This document shows positions 7,796-17,247 of a stretch of 64,000 nucleotides of DNA, one piece after another. The notes below the pieces were generated by a model. That model did not search any database. It had not been told where the DNA came from and was given only the letters and a program-made list of their open reading frames with translations. The translations under genes and the position numbers were made by a program. Position 1 is the first letter of the stretch; the number at the start of each line of letters is the position of its first letter. This DNA comes from Chitinophagaceae bacterium DXS (GTDB taxonomy: Bacteria; Bacteroidota; Bacteroidia; Chitinophagales; Chitinophagaceae): the NCBI GenBank assembly GCA_030345135.1, contig CP128386.1, forward strand, positions 4,621,008-4,685,007, written 5' to 3'.

Positions 7796-8998
7796 GTGTT
7801 AAAAGGAAAAAAAATATTACTAGGTATCACCGGCAGTATTGCCGCCTACAAATCCATCTTGCTTGTAAGATTGCTTATAAAAGCTGGAGCGGAGGTTAAA
7901 GTTGTTATTACTCCGGCAGCAAGAGATTTTGTGTCTCCTTTGGTATTGTCAACACTATCCGGCAATAAGGTTCTTGCAGATATTTTCAGCGAAGACAGTT
8001 GGGCCAACCATGTAATGCTCGGGCGATGGGCAGATGTGATGGTAATAGCACCTGCAAGCTGCAATTCCATAGCGAAAATGGCCAATGGTCAGTGCGATAA
8101 CCTGCTGCAGGCGGTTTATCTTTCTGCGACTTGTCCGGTTGTGGTTGCACCTGCTATGGATGAAGATATGTGGCACCATCCATCAACAAAGCAGAATATT
8201 GCAAAACTTGTTTCTTTTGGCAACAAGGTAATGGACGTGGAAAAAGGCGAGCTGGCCAGTGGATTAATAGGAGAGGGCCGCATGCCAGAACCGGAACAGA
8301 TCCTTAGTTATATAGAACATTTTTTTTTCAGGGGCGATGCATTAAAGGGCAAGAAAGTGTTGATCACCGCCGGGCCCACACAGGAATTGATTGATCCGGT
8401 GCGTTTCATCAGCAATCATTCTTCTGGCAAAATGGGCTATGCACTGGCCGAAGCATTTTACATGCATGGCGCAGATGTACATGTTGTAACCGGGCCGGTT
8501 AATCTCCCTCATTCCAATAATGGTATACGTTTCAGCAAAGTTGTTTCTGCAAATGAAATGTACAATGCTGCCGTAGATGCATTTAAAGATGCTGACATAG
8601 CTGTAATGAGCGCCGCAGTAGCAGATTATACTCCGGCTGAAGTTGCAGAGGAAAAGATCAAGAAAAATGACGGAGAGCTTGTTATCCGCTTACTGAAAAC
8701 AAAAGATATTTTAAAATCCCTGGGGCAACTTAAGAAACCCGGACAGTTGTTGGTGGGGTTTGCTTTGGAAACAAACAATGAGCGGGAAAATGCTTTGCAA
8801 AAGTTAAACAGCAAAAATGCTGACTTAATTGTTTTAAATTCATTACGCGATACCAATGCCGGTTTTGGCTATGACACCAATAATGTGACGGTTTTTGATA
8901 AAGAAGGGAATGTGTTTGAATCCGGCCTGGTTTCCAAGCAACAAGTTGCCGAGGACATCGTTAATATTATTATTAAAAAGCTGTATGATAAAGCGTAG
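7796..8998 (+). CDS. coaBC: Bifunctional phosphopantothenoylcysteine decarboxylase/synthetase
   Basis: A 400-residue two-domain enzyme of coenzyme A synthesis. CoaB joins cysteine to phosphopantothenate using CTP and CoaC decarboxylates the product with FMN. Residues 1-~180 are the flavoprotein CoaC (GITGSIAAYKS start, PASCNSIAKMANG, PAMDEDMWHHPS). Residues ~185-400 are CoaB (ITAGPTQELIDPVRFISN, HSSGKMGYALAEAF, IKKNDGELVIRLLKTKDIL). It starts with GTG at 7796, where the reading frame gives the expected N terminus. The stop overlaps the next gene by 14 nt. Confidence 0.95.
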   Translation: MLKGKKILLGITGSIAAYKSILLVRLLIKAGAEVKVVITPAARDFVSPLVLSTLSGNKVLADIFSEDSWANHVMLGRWADVMVIAPASCNSIAKMANGQCDNLLQAVYLSATCPVVVAPAMDEDMWHHPSTKQNIAKLVSFGNKVMDVEKGELASGLIGEGRMPEPEQILSYIEHFFFRGDALKGKKVLITAGPTQELIDPVRFISNHSSGKMGYALAEAFYMHGADVHVVTGPVNLPHSNNGIRFSKVVSANEMYNAAVDAFKDADIAVMSAAVADYTPAEVAEEKIKKNDGELVIRLLKTKDILKSLGQLKKPGQLLVGFALETNNERENALQKLNSKNADLIVLNSLRDTNAGFGYDTNNVTVFDKEGNVFESGLVSKQQVAEDIVNIIIKKLYDKA

Positions 8999-9908
8999 TT
9001 TGTTATTAAGCTGTTTGCTGCTCGCATGCATATCCTTTATTCATGCGCAGGAGCTTGTAACCAAGGTGGTTGTTAACAGCCAGCGCATTGCCAGCTCTGT
9101 TGACAAGAAAAGGTTCAATACCTTACAAACCCAGCTTACTACTTTTTTAAACAGCCGTAAATGGACCGGTGACACTTACCAGAACAATGAAAAAATTCAA
9201 TGCTATTTTTTGCTGAACCTTGAGAGCATTGTTGAAACCGATGTATATAAAGCTTCACTAACAATCCAGGTTGCAAGGCCGGTTTTTAATTCATCTTATC
9301 AGTCGCCGCTGATTAACTACCAGGACGGAGATGTAACTTTTAAATACGTGGAGTTTCAGCCGGTAGAGTTTAACGAAAACAGAGTACAGGGAACTGATCC
9401 GCAGGCCGCAAATCTTACCGCAATTTTTGCATACTATTCCTACATGATACTTGGCTTTGACTATGACTCTTATTCTCTGAAAGGTGGTGATCAGTATTTT
9501 AAAAAAGCACAGAATATTGTTAACAATGCGCCTGAATCAAGGAATATTACGGGATGGAAAGTGTTTGACGGATTACGTAACCGCTACTGGTTAGTGAATA
9601 ACATGGCCAATCCCAAAAACAATACTTTGCATGATGTGTTTTACAACTATTATCACAAAGGGTTGGATAATATGTACGATAATCCGACTGAATCACGAAA
9701 TCAGGTAATAGATGCACTTAGCAAGCTGCAGGATTTTAACCAGGATAATCCGAATACGATGATTGTTCAATTTTTCCTCCAGAACCGCTATCAGGAAATG
9801 ACGGGTATCTTTAAAAACGCAGATCCCCAAAGCAAAGCAAAAGCAGGTGATCTTTTAGCAACACTGGATGTTTCCAATTCTAACAGGTATAAACAGGATC
9901 TTAGATAA
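8985..9908 (+). CDS. DUF4835 family protein (PorD-like)
   Basis: A 307-residue secreted protein. The ATG at 8985 gives a signal peptide (MIKRSLLLSCLLLACISFIHA); the start overlaps the end of coaBC by 14 nt. The body matches DUF4835: SQRIASSVDKKRFNTLQ, SFVETDVY-like region, ANLTAIFAYYSYMILGFDYD, DGLRNRYWLVNN. DUF4835 includes PorD of Porphyromonas gingivalis, linked to type IX secretion, but its mechanism is unclear and involvement here is inferred from the family only. The next gene begins at its stop codon (TAATG). Confidence 0.85.
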   Translation: MIKRSLLLSCLLLACISFIHAQELVTKVVVNSQRIASSVDKKRFNTLQTQLTTFLNSRKWTGDTYQNNEKIQCYFLLNLESIVETDVYKASLTIQVARPVFNSSYQSPLINYQDGDVTFKYVEFQPVEFNENRVQGTDPQAANLTAIFAYYSYMILGFDYDSYSLKGGDQYFKKAQNIVNNAPESRNITGWKVFDGLRNRYWLVNNMANPKNNTLHDVFYNYYHKGLDNMYDNPTESRNQVIDALSKLQDFNQDNPNTMIVQFFLQNRYQEMTGIFKNADPQSKAKAGDLLATLDVSNSNRYKQDLR

Positions 9909-10279
9909 TGGTAAAAAGAGTTAGTGTTTTTTGTATGTTATTGCTGTTCTTTTCCTGTGCTGATAAAGAACGGGTACCGAAAGGAATTATACCGCCTGAA
10001 CAGATGAAAATGATCGTGTGGGACCTGATGAGGGTAGATGAGCCCGCTTACAAATTAAAGCTTGACAGCAGTATTAATACAATAACCAACAAGCAGATGG
10101 TGATGTATAAAACTGTATTCGCCATACATAAAATAAGCAGGGACGAATTTTATAAAAGTTATGCTTATTACGAAGCGCATCCTGATTTGCATAAAGAGAT
10201 GCTGGATTCTTTACAGACATATGCAAACAGGCAGCAAATGAAACTATATACCCGCGACAGTGCTGCAACTAAAAAATAA
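9908..10279 (+). CDS. DUF4296 lipoprotein
   Basis: A 123-residue predicted lipoprotein. The hydrophobic start MVKRVSVFCMLLLFFSC ends in a lipobox cysteine. The mature part fits DUF4296, a small helical family restricted to Bacteroidota: GIIPPEQMKMIVWDLMRVDE, VFAIHKISRDEFYKSYAYYE, HPDLHKEMLDSL. The start overlaps the preceding stop by one base (TAATG), so it is the last gene of coaBC-DUF4835-DUF4296. Function unknown. Confidence 0.83.
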   Translation: MVKRVSVFCMLLLFFSCADKERVPKGIIPPEQMKMIVWDLMRVDEPAYKLKLDSSINTITNKQMVMYKTVFAIHKISRDEFYKSYAYYEAHPDLHKEMLDSLQTYANRQQMKLYTRDSAATKK

Positions 10280-10342
10280 AAGTCAAATTGGCTAAGGCCT
10301 TTTGACCGTGTCGATTCAGTTGTTAATTCGCGGTTAGTTATA

Positions 10343-10477
10343 AGTCAAAAATCAAAAGTAAAAATTCAAAAGTTCTGATGTAACTAGCTAATGTTTTTCT
10401 TAATCACCAAAGAGAGAATGCATATCACCAGACCGCAATAGGCTTTTTTTGAATTTTGACTTTTTACTTTTGACTTA
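10343..10477. repeat. Inverted pair of aagtcaa/ttttgaa heptad arrays
   Basis: 10343-10371 reads as agtcaaa/aatcaaa/agtaaaa/attcaaa heptads. 10447-10477 is the complementary run (ttttgaa/ttttgac/tttttac). The arms face each other over ~75 nt and could form a ~28-bp AT-rich stem. The element fills the gap between the DUF4296 and CoA-transferase genes. Confidence 0.8.
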
Positions 10478-10509
10478 GGCCTTATGTTGCAAATCTAACG
10501 ACGAGTCAT

Positions 10510-11205
10510 ATGAATAAAATCTACGTTAATGCTGATGAAGCATTACATGATGTTGCTAACGGAGCTACCCTTATGCTTGGCGGTTTTGGCCTTTGTGGTA
10601 TTCCTGAAAATTGTATTTCCTCTCTTGTTAAAAAGAATGTACAATCGCTCACCTGCATTTCCAACAATGCCGGCGTGGATGACTTTGGCCTCGGCAGGTT
10701 GTTGAAATCAAGACAAATAAAAAAAATGATCAGCAGCTATGTGGGTGAGAATGCTGAATTTGAAAAACAGCTTCTTTCCGGTGAGTTAGAGGTTGATCTT
10801 GTGCCGCAGGGTACGCTGGCTACGCGTATTCAAATGGCAGCCATGGGTATTCCTGCATTTTATACACCCGCCGGTTTCGGAACCGAAATAGCTGAAGGCA
10901 AAGAAACCAGAAGGTTCAATGGAAAGACCTATCTGATGGAATATGCACTGCATGCAGATTTTGCACTTGTAAAAGCGTGGAAAGGTGATACAATGGGCAA
11001 TCTTGTATTTCGTAAAACGACGCGTAATTTTTCCGTTCCCATGGCTAAGGCCGGAAATATCACCATCGCAGAAGTTGAAGAACTGGTAGAGCCAGGTGTA
11101 TTAGATCCGGACCAGGTTCACGTTGCCGGCATTTATGTTCATCGCATTTTTAAAGGCGAGCATTATGAAAAACGCATTGAGAAAAAAACGATCAGGATTA
11201 ATTGA
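10510..11205 (+). CDS. scoA: 3-oxoacid CoA-transferase subunit A
   Basis: A 231-residue alpha subunit of succinyl-CoA:3-ketoacid (acetoacetate) CoA-transferase, which moves CoA between succinyl-CoA and acetoacetate in ketone-body/short-chain acid use. Diagnostic stretches are LMLGGFGLCGIPENCI (CoA-binding glycine-rich loop), GTLATRIQMAAMGIPAFYTP and GFGTEIAEGKETR. Length is normal for bacterial ScoA/AtoD-like subunits. The partner subunit is 374 bp downstream, separated by repeats, whereas these genes are usually adjacent or overlapping. Confidence 0.93.
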   Translation: MNKIYVNADEALHDVANGATLMLGGFGLCGIPENCISSLVKKNVQSLTCISNNAGVDDFGLGRLLKSRQIKKMISSYVGENAEFEKQLLSGELEVDLVPQGTLATRIQMAAMGIPAFYTPAGFGTEIAEGKETRRFNGKTYLMEYALHADFALVKAWKGDTMGNLVFRKTTRNFSVPMAKAGNITIAEVEELVEPGVLDPDQVHVAGIYVHRIFKGEHYEKRIEKKTIRIN

Positions 11206-11579
11206 TAAGTGACAGTTCCTGCCCGACTTAGATCGTTCAGGCGGGGAAAATTGAAAATGGAGGGAATGGGCGAATGTGCAAATGTGCCGATGTGCAAGTC
11301 AAAAGCTTGAGTTAGTGCAACTGTGGTTCCACGCCTTTTGCCTGATACCTGAAATCCTTCTTAGTGCATCGTACACAGTCAGAATCAATTTGAGAATTGA
11401 TAGTTGAAAATTGAAAATTGAAAATGAGGGATGCTGATTCAAACCTGGCGTTCAATAAAATTCGAGGAAGTTGCAAAGTGTAAACGTGCACACAACCAGG
11501 TACTTCGTACTTCGTAAATCGTACTTGAAGCATAATCATCGAGCATCCACATCTAACATCGTACATTAAATAACTTGCT
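11206..11579 (+). repeat. 374-bp repeat-filled gap between CoA-transferase subunits
   Basis: Contains a gc-rich hairpin-like piece (cctgcccga / tcaggcggg, 11218-11247), octads of aatgtgca type (11271-11300), gaaaatt heptads (11391-11425), cttcgta heptads (11496-11525) and catcgtacatc words up to the next ATG. No open frame resembles a protein. Confidence 0.8.
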
Positions 11580-12236
11580 ATGTCTCTTGATAAATATGGA
11601 ATTGCGAAACGTATCGCGCAGGAATTGCGTGATGGAATGTATGTAAACCTTGGCATAGGAATACCAACACTTGTAGCGAATTTTATACCTAAAGGCATGT
11701 CCGTTATCCTGCAAAGTGAGAATGGAATGCTGGGCATAGGCCCATACCCTGAAGAAAGTGAGATTGATGCGGATCTCATAAATGCAGGAAAGGAAACGGT
11801 AACCGTTATTCCGGGAGGTGCATTCTTTGATAGTGCCGAAAGTTTTGGCATGATCAGGGCGGGGAAGATTGACTTAACTGTTTTGGGTGCAATGGAGGTC
11901 AGTGATACCGGAGATATTGCCAACTGGAAAATTCCCGGGAAGATGGTTAAAGGCATGGGCGGTGCAATGGATCTTGTTGCCAGTGCAAGAAACATCATCG
12001 TAGCAATGCAGCATACAAACAGCAAGGGAGAAAGTAAATTGTTGCCTGCATGCACATTGCCCTTAACAGGGGTGAAGTGTGTGAAAAAAGTGGTGACAGA
12101 GCTGGCTGTGTTTGACATAACGGACGAGGGCTTTCTGCTGAAGGAAAGGGCGCCGGGAGTATCAGTGGATGAAATAAAAAGTAAAACAGCAGGGCGGATT
12201 GTTGTTCCTCCCGATGCTCCTGAGATGCAATTATGA
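11580..12236 (+). CDS. scoB: 3-oxoacid CoA-transferase subunit B
   Basis: A 218-residue beta subunit carrying the catalytic glutamate of the family in [14 protein letters not shown] (residues ~49-62), which forms the covalent glutamyl-CoA intermediate. Other family stretches are [17 protein letters not shown] near the N terminus, [20 protein letters not shown] and [13 protein letters not shown]. It works as a heteromer with the product of 10510-11205. ATG start at 11580 is directly preceded by gtacatt repeats, so the two subunits may be transcribed separately. Confidence 0.93.
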   Translation: MSLDKYGIAKRIAQELRDGMYVNLGIGIPTLVANFIPKGMSVILQSENGMLGIGPYPEESEIDADLINAGKETVTVIPGGAFFDSAESFGMIRAGKIDLTVLGAMEVSDTGDIANWKIPGKMVKGMGGAMDLVASARNIIVAMQHTNSKGESKLLPACTLPLTGVKCVKKVVTELAVFDITDEGFLLKERAPGVSVDEIKSKTAGRIVVPPDAPEMQL

Positions 12237-12470
12237 TTTGTGAACTTTTGAATTGATTGTTTTAATGTTGAATTTTCTGATTTTATGGTCTCTGATGTCT
12301 GATTTGTTTATGTGCAGCCGGATAATAAAATTCAGACATCACTTGTGAAAAAGAAAAAAACATGCTCAGTCAATGTGACCCTGGATAATAGCCAGAATGT
12401 TCATCGCTTCCAAATCAGAGATCAACAAATCAGACATCAAAAAATCCCACATCTGCGAACAATTTTGAAC
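12237..12470 (+). repeat. tctgatg / atcagac repeat gap
   Basis: Loose repeats: tctgattttatgg/tctgatg words (12275-12310) and inversely oriented atcagag/atcaaca/atcagac words (12412-12445). The two orientations could pair. No gene seen between 12237 and 12549. Confidence 0.6.
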
Positions 12471-12549
12471 ATTTACTTCGATGTATTGTTTTTGATAAAA
12501 AACACAGTTTATCAAGACGGCGAATAAAACCCCGACGAAGCGTATTTCC

Positions 12550-13695
12550 TTGCAGTTACAGAAAAGGTGCAGTTGGCTGTGCGCATTGCTAATGCTAACT
12601 TCTGCAACCCATGGGCAGTTTGGAAATGATTCCATACGAATGGCTGAGAAGAAAGGGTTGCTGCTTCCTTATCCTGTTTTAGGTTATGCGCCTGAAACAA
12701 AGTTTCAGTATGGGGTTGGTGCCGTTTATAGTTTCTATATTGATAAGACCTCACCTAAAACACGAAACTCCGCACTGTACTCCTACAATATGTTTACCGC
12801 GGAAAGCCAGATCCAGCTTATACTCCAGGGGAGTATATGGACAAAGGATAATGTCTGGCATTTTTTTACAAGTGGTATCTATAGCGATTTTCCCATTTAT
12901 TTTTACGGTATTGGCGCGCACACCAAAGAAAGTGATGCGGACCTGATAACTGCAAAACGTTTTCGTTTTGTTGCTGGTGCTGAAAGAAAAATTATTGAAC
13001 ATGTATATGCAGGAGCGGGGCTTGGACTGCAATCTGACGATTTTACCGATGCAGCGCCGGGCGGCATATTTGATACCGGCAAATATGTCGGCAAACAAGG
13101 CGGTAAACTGGCTTTGCTGGGTTATCAGTTAGTGTATGATGATCGTGACTATGAGAACTACACCACGAAGGGTTATTATTTAAAAGCCGGCGGATGGTCG
13201 AATTTTGGGTACAGTGACTGGCATTACACGTTTTTTACTATTGACGGCCGGTGTTTTATTCCTGTCGGAAAAAATCAAACCCTGGGCTTTCAGGCTGTAT
13301 TCCAGACAACACAGGGGAAGGATATGCCATTTTATTCTCTTTCAAATCTTGGTGGTTCAAGCTATTTGCGTGGCTATTATATGTGGCGGTACAGTGATCA
13401 GAATTTGGTAGCAGCCCAGGCCGAATATAGATACCGGCCATGGGGCAGTAAGCGGGACAGAGGATTTGTTTCGGCTTCAAGAATTATCTTCGGTGCCTTT
13501 GCAGGAACAGGAACAGTTTTTCCAAATACAGGCTTTTCGTGGAATGATTTATTTCCAAGTTTCGGTGGCGGTGTTCGATATATGTTTGATCCGCTGGCAC
13601 GGCTCACGCTTCGGCTTGATTATGCCGTCGGAAGCAAGAAAACCGGCGAAGACCGGTCTACCGGTTTTTATGTGTCTTTAAATGAAGCGTTTTAA
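12550..13695 (+). CDS. BamA/TamA-like outer-membrane beta-barrel protein
   Basis: A 381-residue protein resembling the C-terminal 16-strand barrel of Omp85 proteins without POTRA repeats. A TTG start at 12550 gives a signal peptide ending near SATHGQ; no ATG is available in a better place. Barrel features are the N-terminal VLGYAPETKFQYGVGAVYSF, GYYLKAGGWSNFGYSDW, the LGGSSYLRGYYMWRY loop (the LRGY motif that in Omp85 enters the barrel lumen), and an amphipathic end SKKTGEDRSTGFYVSLNEAF. It could be a passive channel or an assembly/translocation relative; ligand unknown. Confidence 0.82.
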   Translation: MQLQKRCSWLCALLMLTSATHGQFGNDSIRMAEKKGLLLPYPVLGYAPETKFQYGVGAVYSFYIDKTSPKTRNSALYSYNMFTAESQIQLILQGSIWTKDNVWHFFTSGIYSDFPIYFYGIGAHTKESDADLITAKRFRFVAGAERKIIEHVYAGAGLGLQSDDFTDAAPGGIFDTGKYVGKQGGKLALLGYQLVYDDRDYENYTTKGYYLKAGGWSNFGYSDWHYTFFTIDGRCFIPVGKNQTLGFQAVFQTTQGKDMPFYSLSNLGGSSYLRGYYMWRYSDQNLVAAQAEYRYRPWGSKRDRGFVSASRIIFGAFAGTGTVFPNTGFSWNDLFPSFGGGVRYMFDPLARLTLRLDYAVGSKKTGEDRSTGFYVSLNEAF

Positions 13696-13699
13696 AAAA

Positions 13700-13892
13700 A
13701 TACAGTTACACTGAGTTGCACAAAGAAGACACAGAGGGCACGGAGTTTTTTTTCGCTACAATCATTTTCAATTCTCCATTTTCAATTTTCAATTAATTGA
13801 CTCTGTGTCTTCTCCTCGCTTTCTCCGTGTAACAAACTCCGCTCAGATCTCAAATGTAAAAAAACGTATCACGTATAACTTACAACTTACAA
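13700..13892 (+). repeat. Mixed repeat gap (cacagag/cacggag, attttca, cgtataa)
   Basis: 13706-13746 is acagttacac followed by cacagag/cacggag words, a pattern seen again at 36205-36240. 13762-13797 is attttca heptads. 13800-13833 is the inverse cttctcc/ctccgtg type. 13863-13895 is cgtatca/cgtataa/cttacaa heptads that run into the stop codon of the next, minus-strand gene. Confidence 0.75.
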
Positions 13893-14468
13893 CTAAAACT
13901 CAAATCCCACCCGTAACGAAATTCGCCTGTAATCATACGTATAACGGTCTTCGTATTGTTGTTGTGCGTCGGTATAGTAATTCGTCCTTTCCGTATAATT
14001 AAAGCGCTTGTAGCAATAACCAAGCATTAGATTCATTGCGTGCCCGTCATTCAACTTTACTTTGTAACCAATACCTGCCTCTGCATAAGGCCCGACTTTC
14101 AGTTTGTGCCAGGTGTCATCTGAGTTGTAATATTTTTCCGGTATTACGCCATTGTTCCATGGTATTGAAACACCCAGACTGGCAAATGCAAACGGCGAAC
14201 TTTTATTGTTATGCAAAGCATATCTGAACTGAGCAAATACAGGGATGGTCCTAAATCCGTAAGGATCCAGCGCAACACCAACACCTGTGAAATAGTTTTT
14301 AAAACTAATTCCCTGCACTATTTGGGAATTCACTTTGGTATATGCCTTGCCAATCAGCATTCCCACTTCATACATGCCACTGTATTGCACTTTACCGGTT
14401 TTATTATCCTGGCAATTACCTTTAAGACTGCTCGCCGTCAAAAGCAACAATAGAAAATAGTAACGCAT
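13893..14468 (-). CDS. Predicted outer-membrane beta-barrel protein, family not recognised
   Basis: A 191-residue protein with a signal peptide (MRYYFLLLLLTASSLKGNCQ) and alternating hydrophobic/aromatic strands, including GMYEVGMLIGKAY, SPFAFASLGVSIPW, VGPYAEAGIGYKVKL, AMNLMLGYCYKRFNY. The C terminus ISLRVGFEF with final phenylalanine is typical of substrates of the BAM complex. This suggests a small 8-10-strand barrel. It lies 4 bp downstream of the LVIVD-repeat gene on the same strand, so the two likely form an operon. The TAG stop lies in a cttacaa/ctaaaac repeat unit. Function unknown. Confidence 0.7.
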   Translation of the reverse strand: MRYYFLLLLLTASSLKGNCQDNKTGKVQYSGMYEVGMLIGKAYTKVNSQIVQGISFKNYFTGVGVALDPYGFRTIPVFAQFRYALHNNKSSPFAFASLGVSIPWNNGVIPEKYYNSDDTWHKLKVGPYAEAGIGYKVKLNDGHAMNLMLGYCYKRFNYTERTNYYTDAQQQYEDRYTYDYRRISLRVGFEF

Positions 14469-14472
14469 ACAA

Positions 14473-15759
14473 CTAGTTTTTGCGCAAGGTTATTTTGCTG
14501 ATGATATGAGTATTATTGATGTCCGAATAGTCGCACTGATACAGTCCATCGCTTCCGGCTACAATGGCAATGTTGTTGAATGAAATAACATCAACGGCAT
14601 CTGGGATTTCTACCCTTTTGATCAGTTTGATATTCTTAACATCAGACGCATCAAACACTCTCAGTCCATCTATACCGTCACATATAAACAAGTAATTTCC
14701 GTCTTTGCTTAATCCTTTAGGATTGGTAAGGTCATATGATTTTATCTCAACCGGCTGGGTAAGATCTTTTATATCGAGTACGTGCAGCTGATTCATATTG
14801 CCGCCACAGGTACTACCTGCATACAGTGTTACAAAAGCATATTTATCGTCTGCTATTACCGGGTCGCAGGAGGTTACATGCCCGAACGATCCTAGCTTTG
14901 AAGGTGATGCAGGATTGCTTGCATCATAGATCTGCATCCCGTTAGATGCGCCGATAAAAAGCTTGTTCTTATACGGAAAAATTGTTTCGATGGAATTGCC
15001 GAGATCAACTGTCTTCATCCATTTCGGATCAGGGCTTTCGCGAACATCTATTACATTTAGCTTAGAGAAAGTCACTGCGTAGAGATAATCGTTCATCAAT
15101 GCAAATCTTGACATGGAACCAGCCATTCCTTTTGAAGGAGAGGACGAAGAAGCGTTTGGCGCAAGTGCATAGAAAAATACATCATTGACCGAATAATAGA
15201 TCGGCGCATAGTAGCTGCCGTCCTTCCAGATACCATTGTTTTCGGATACGGTAATGTCGATTGTTGTGTCTGTTGTCACCCAGTCCGTTATAATGGTGTT
15301 ACCTGTTACCTGGTAACCCATCACCCACTGCCTGTCCGGGAAAATATTGGGTATAACATTTTTAAGCTTGACATTGTTGGGGTCGCTGATGTCGATGGCC
15401 ATAAGGTCGGTAAAACAATCGGCATACAAAATATTTTCTTTCACAGATATATCACCGTTACCGGGTATGTGAATGAATGCTTTGTTAACCGGTGCAGAGG
15501 GATTTGTATTGTCAATGATATGAACGCCTCTTCCTGCTTCGTTCAGGAAGATATAATTGCCCATTACAAACAGTTTGCCCGGGTGAGCGACGTCTTCTGC
15601 TGCATCGCTTTTTATAGACGCCCGCACCTGTTCCGAAGTAGAGAACACCGGCGTGAACTTTTTAGTCTTTTTAAATCCGCTGTCTTTTACGCAGGACGTA
15701 AAGCTGATGCCGGCAAACAATAGTATTGCCAGCCATAGTATGATAGCTATATGTTTCAT
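14473..15759 (-). CDS. LVIVD-repeat lipoprotein (beta-propeller-like)
   Basis: A 428-residue predicted lipoprotein (LLFAGISFTSC lipobox near residue 22). The body is a series of ~40-residue repeats of the LVIVD type: GVHIIDNTNPSAPVNKAFI, LMAIDISDPNNVKLKNV, MQIYDASNPASPSKLGSFG, LHVLDIKDLTQPVEIKSYD, LRVFDASDVKNIKLIKRVE. These probably build a beta-propeller on the cell surface or periplasmic face. Such proteins are common in Bacteroidota and have no fixed function. First gene of a pair with the small barrel gene at 13893-14468. Confidence 0.86.
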   Translation of the reverse strand: MKHIAIILWLAILLFAGISFTSCVKDSGFKKTKKFTPVFSTSEQVRASIKSDAAEDVAHPGKLFVMGNYIFLNEAGRGVHIIDNTNPSAPVNKAFIHIPGNGDISVKENILYADCFTDLMAIDISDPNNVKLKNVIPNIFPDRQWVMGYQVTGNTIITDWVTTDTTIDITVSENNGIWKDGSYYAPIYYSVNDVFFYALAPNASSSSPSKGMAGSMSRFALMNDYLYAVTFSKLNVIDVRESPDPKWMKTVDLGNSIETIFPYKNKLFIGASNGMQIYDASNPASPSKLGSFGHVTSCDPVIADDKYAFVTLYAGSTCGGNMNQLHVLDIKDLTQPVEIKSYDLTNPKGLSKDGNYLFICDGIDGLRVFDASDVKNIKLIKRVEIPDAVDVISFNNIAIVAGSDGLYQCDYSDINNTHIISKITLRKN

Positions 15760-15849
15760 GAGTGGTGGTGTTGATAGTATGTGTTTCTACTGCCACTATT
15801 CTTTCCCGGGATGCTGAAGAATAGCTTTAGCAAAAAAATATAAAGCGCG

Positions 15850-17247
15850 TTAGTGCCGTTTTTTTAGTTGTAAGGGAAGGGTTGAATAAAATGACCAGTT
15901 TTGCCAGATAAGTTTTGGCATACTAGCCTGGTCAGTTAGTTTAGTTATACTTCTTTGATACCGCAATCCGAATGATATATCAGACGGTAGTTTTACCGCC
16001 GCGCCAACATTCACGTTGAAAATATGTTTGTTCAAGAGCGAATCGTTATAATACAGTTTATTAAGTTTTGTATCAGGTAAAATCCAGTTGGAGGCAAACA
16101 TCCACGCATAAGATCCACCGGCCTGTATGTTGAATTTTGTTTTACTGCCGGGGTTCACTGTAAATATCATGAATGCCGGCAGTTCCAGCCAGTGTGCCGT
16201 ATTTGTAATAGTATTTGTAGTGCCTGCGTTGTACAATAAAGCTCCTCCTGTTAATGAATAGTATTGTGATGAGTACATGTATGAGCCAGCCTTCTGCTTG
16301 TTACTTAGGAACCGGTATTGTAAGCCTCCTGCAATTTCAACGCCCCTTGCAAGTTCGCGTGTGTACTGTATTCCGGCCAACACGTGGTAACCGCCATTTG
16401 CCACTGTTATATAGCTGGCAGAATCCGGACGCGGTAGCGAAACGCCACCGTTGCTGCTCCCGTTGCCTGGGCTATTGTAATTATTATCCAACATGTTTTG
16501 TCCCGAACTAAAAATACCCAGGCTGGACTCTTTTACAGACATAGGGCCGCCTCCGGCCACAAAGCTCCATTGTTGTTTTTTGCGGCTGGGAGTTTTGATC
16601 TTAATATCAGCCACATGATTATTCAGGCTGGTGGTTGTTTTTTTTGAATTTTCGAGATAAGAGCTGTCTATCGATGCTGATCCTGTTTGAAGAGCAGACC
16701 AATAGTCGTCCGGTTTTTTGGGGCGTTCACCATCCCGAATGAAAACAGTATCATTGATATCAGCTCGTGGCTCGCTCCCGGTAAACCTGGGGAGGTGCTC
16801 CTTACTTGCTGTTTGATTGCCTTTATACCCGAAATTGTTCTTGTATAAAGTTGTAGCTGTTTGTTTTGTTGTGATCTCCGGGTTGATGTTCTGTCTGTCT
16901 TTCTTATCAGATACTTCACCCGTCAGGGTTTTCGATGATTGATTCGTTTTCTCGTCAGAAGGATTCTGTTGTTTTTTCTCCTGCAGGTCCTTTTTTGTAA
17001 TGATGTTTGTCGACGGTTGTTGATTATCTGCTTTCTGCGTGGTTTTTTCATTTGTCGAAAAATAGATCACTCCCAAAAATGCAATCAACAATGCCGCCAC
17101 GCCGGGTAGAAGCCACCACCAGGCTACGAAACGCCTGCGCTTTTTGCTGTCAAGTGCAGCGTCAATCTCCTGCCATACCAGGGGTGATGGATCAAGATTG
17201 AAATCCTGCATTTGTTGCTGAATATTTTTTTCAAATCCTCCCTGCAT
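15850..17247 (-). CDS. Single-pass membrane protein with C-terminal barrel-like domain, sigma-factor partner
   Basis: A 465-residue protein (ATG at 17247; an in-frame ATG at 17274 lies deeper inside the sigma gene). Residues 1-~40 are a cytoplasmic, charged, Gln-rich segment (FEKNIQQQMQDFNLDPSPLVW), followed by one transmembrane helix (WWWLLPGVAALLIAFLGVIYF), a long polar Lys/Gln/Thr-rich periplasmic linker (~65-220), and a C-terminal region with barrel-type strands (VLAGIQYTRELARGVEIAGG, VNVGAAVKLPSDISFGLRYQ). The N-terminal layout and its 17-nt overlap with an ECF sigma gene suggest an anti-sigma factor with a sensor-like exported half. That role is inferred from context. Confidence 0.72.
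   Translation of the reverse strand: MQGGFEKNIQQQMQDFNLDPSPLVWQEIDAALDSKKRRRFVAWWWLLPGVAALLIAFLGVIYFSTNEKTTQKADNQQPSTNIITKKDLQEKKQQNPSDEKTNQSSKTLTGEVSDKKDRQNINPEITTKQTATTLYKNNFGYKGNQTASKEHLPRFTGSEPRADINDTVFIRDGERPKKPDDYWSALQTGSASIDSSYLENSKKTTTSLNNHVADIKIKTPSRKKQQWSFVAGGGPMSVKESSLGIFSSGQNMLDNNYNSPGNGSSNGGVSLPRPDSASYITVANGGYHVLAGIQYTRELARGVEIAGGLQYRFLSNKQKAGSYMYSSQYYSLTGGALLYNAGTTNTITNTAHWLELPAFMIFTVNPGSKTKFNIQAGGSYAWMFASNWILPDTKLNKLYYNDSLLNKHIFNVNVGAAVKLPSDISFGLRYQRSITKLTDQASMPKLIWQNWSFYSTLPLQLKKRH

Noticed and set aside
11312-12118. 268-residue minus-strand frame opposite scoB
   Set aside because: Overlaps a clear scoB gene and repeat sequence; no domain seen.
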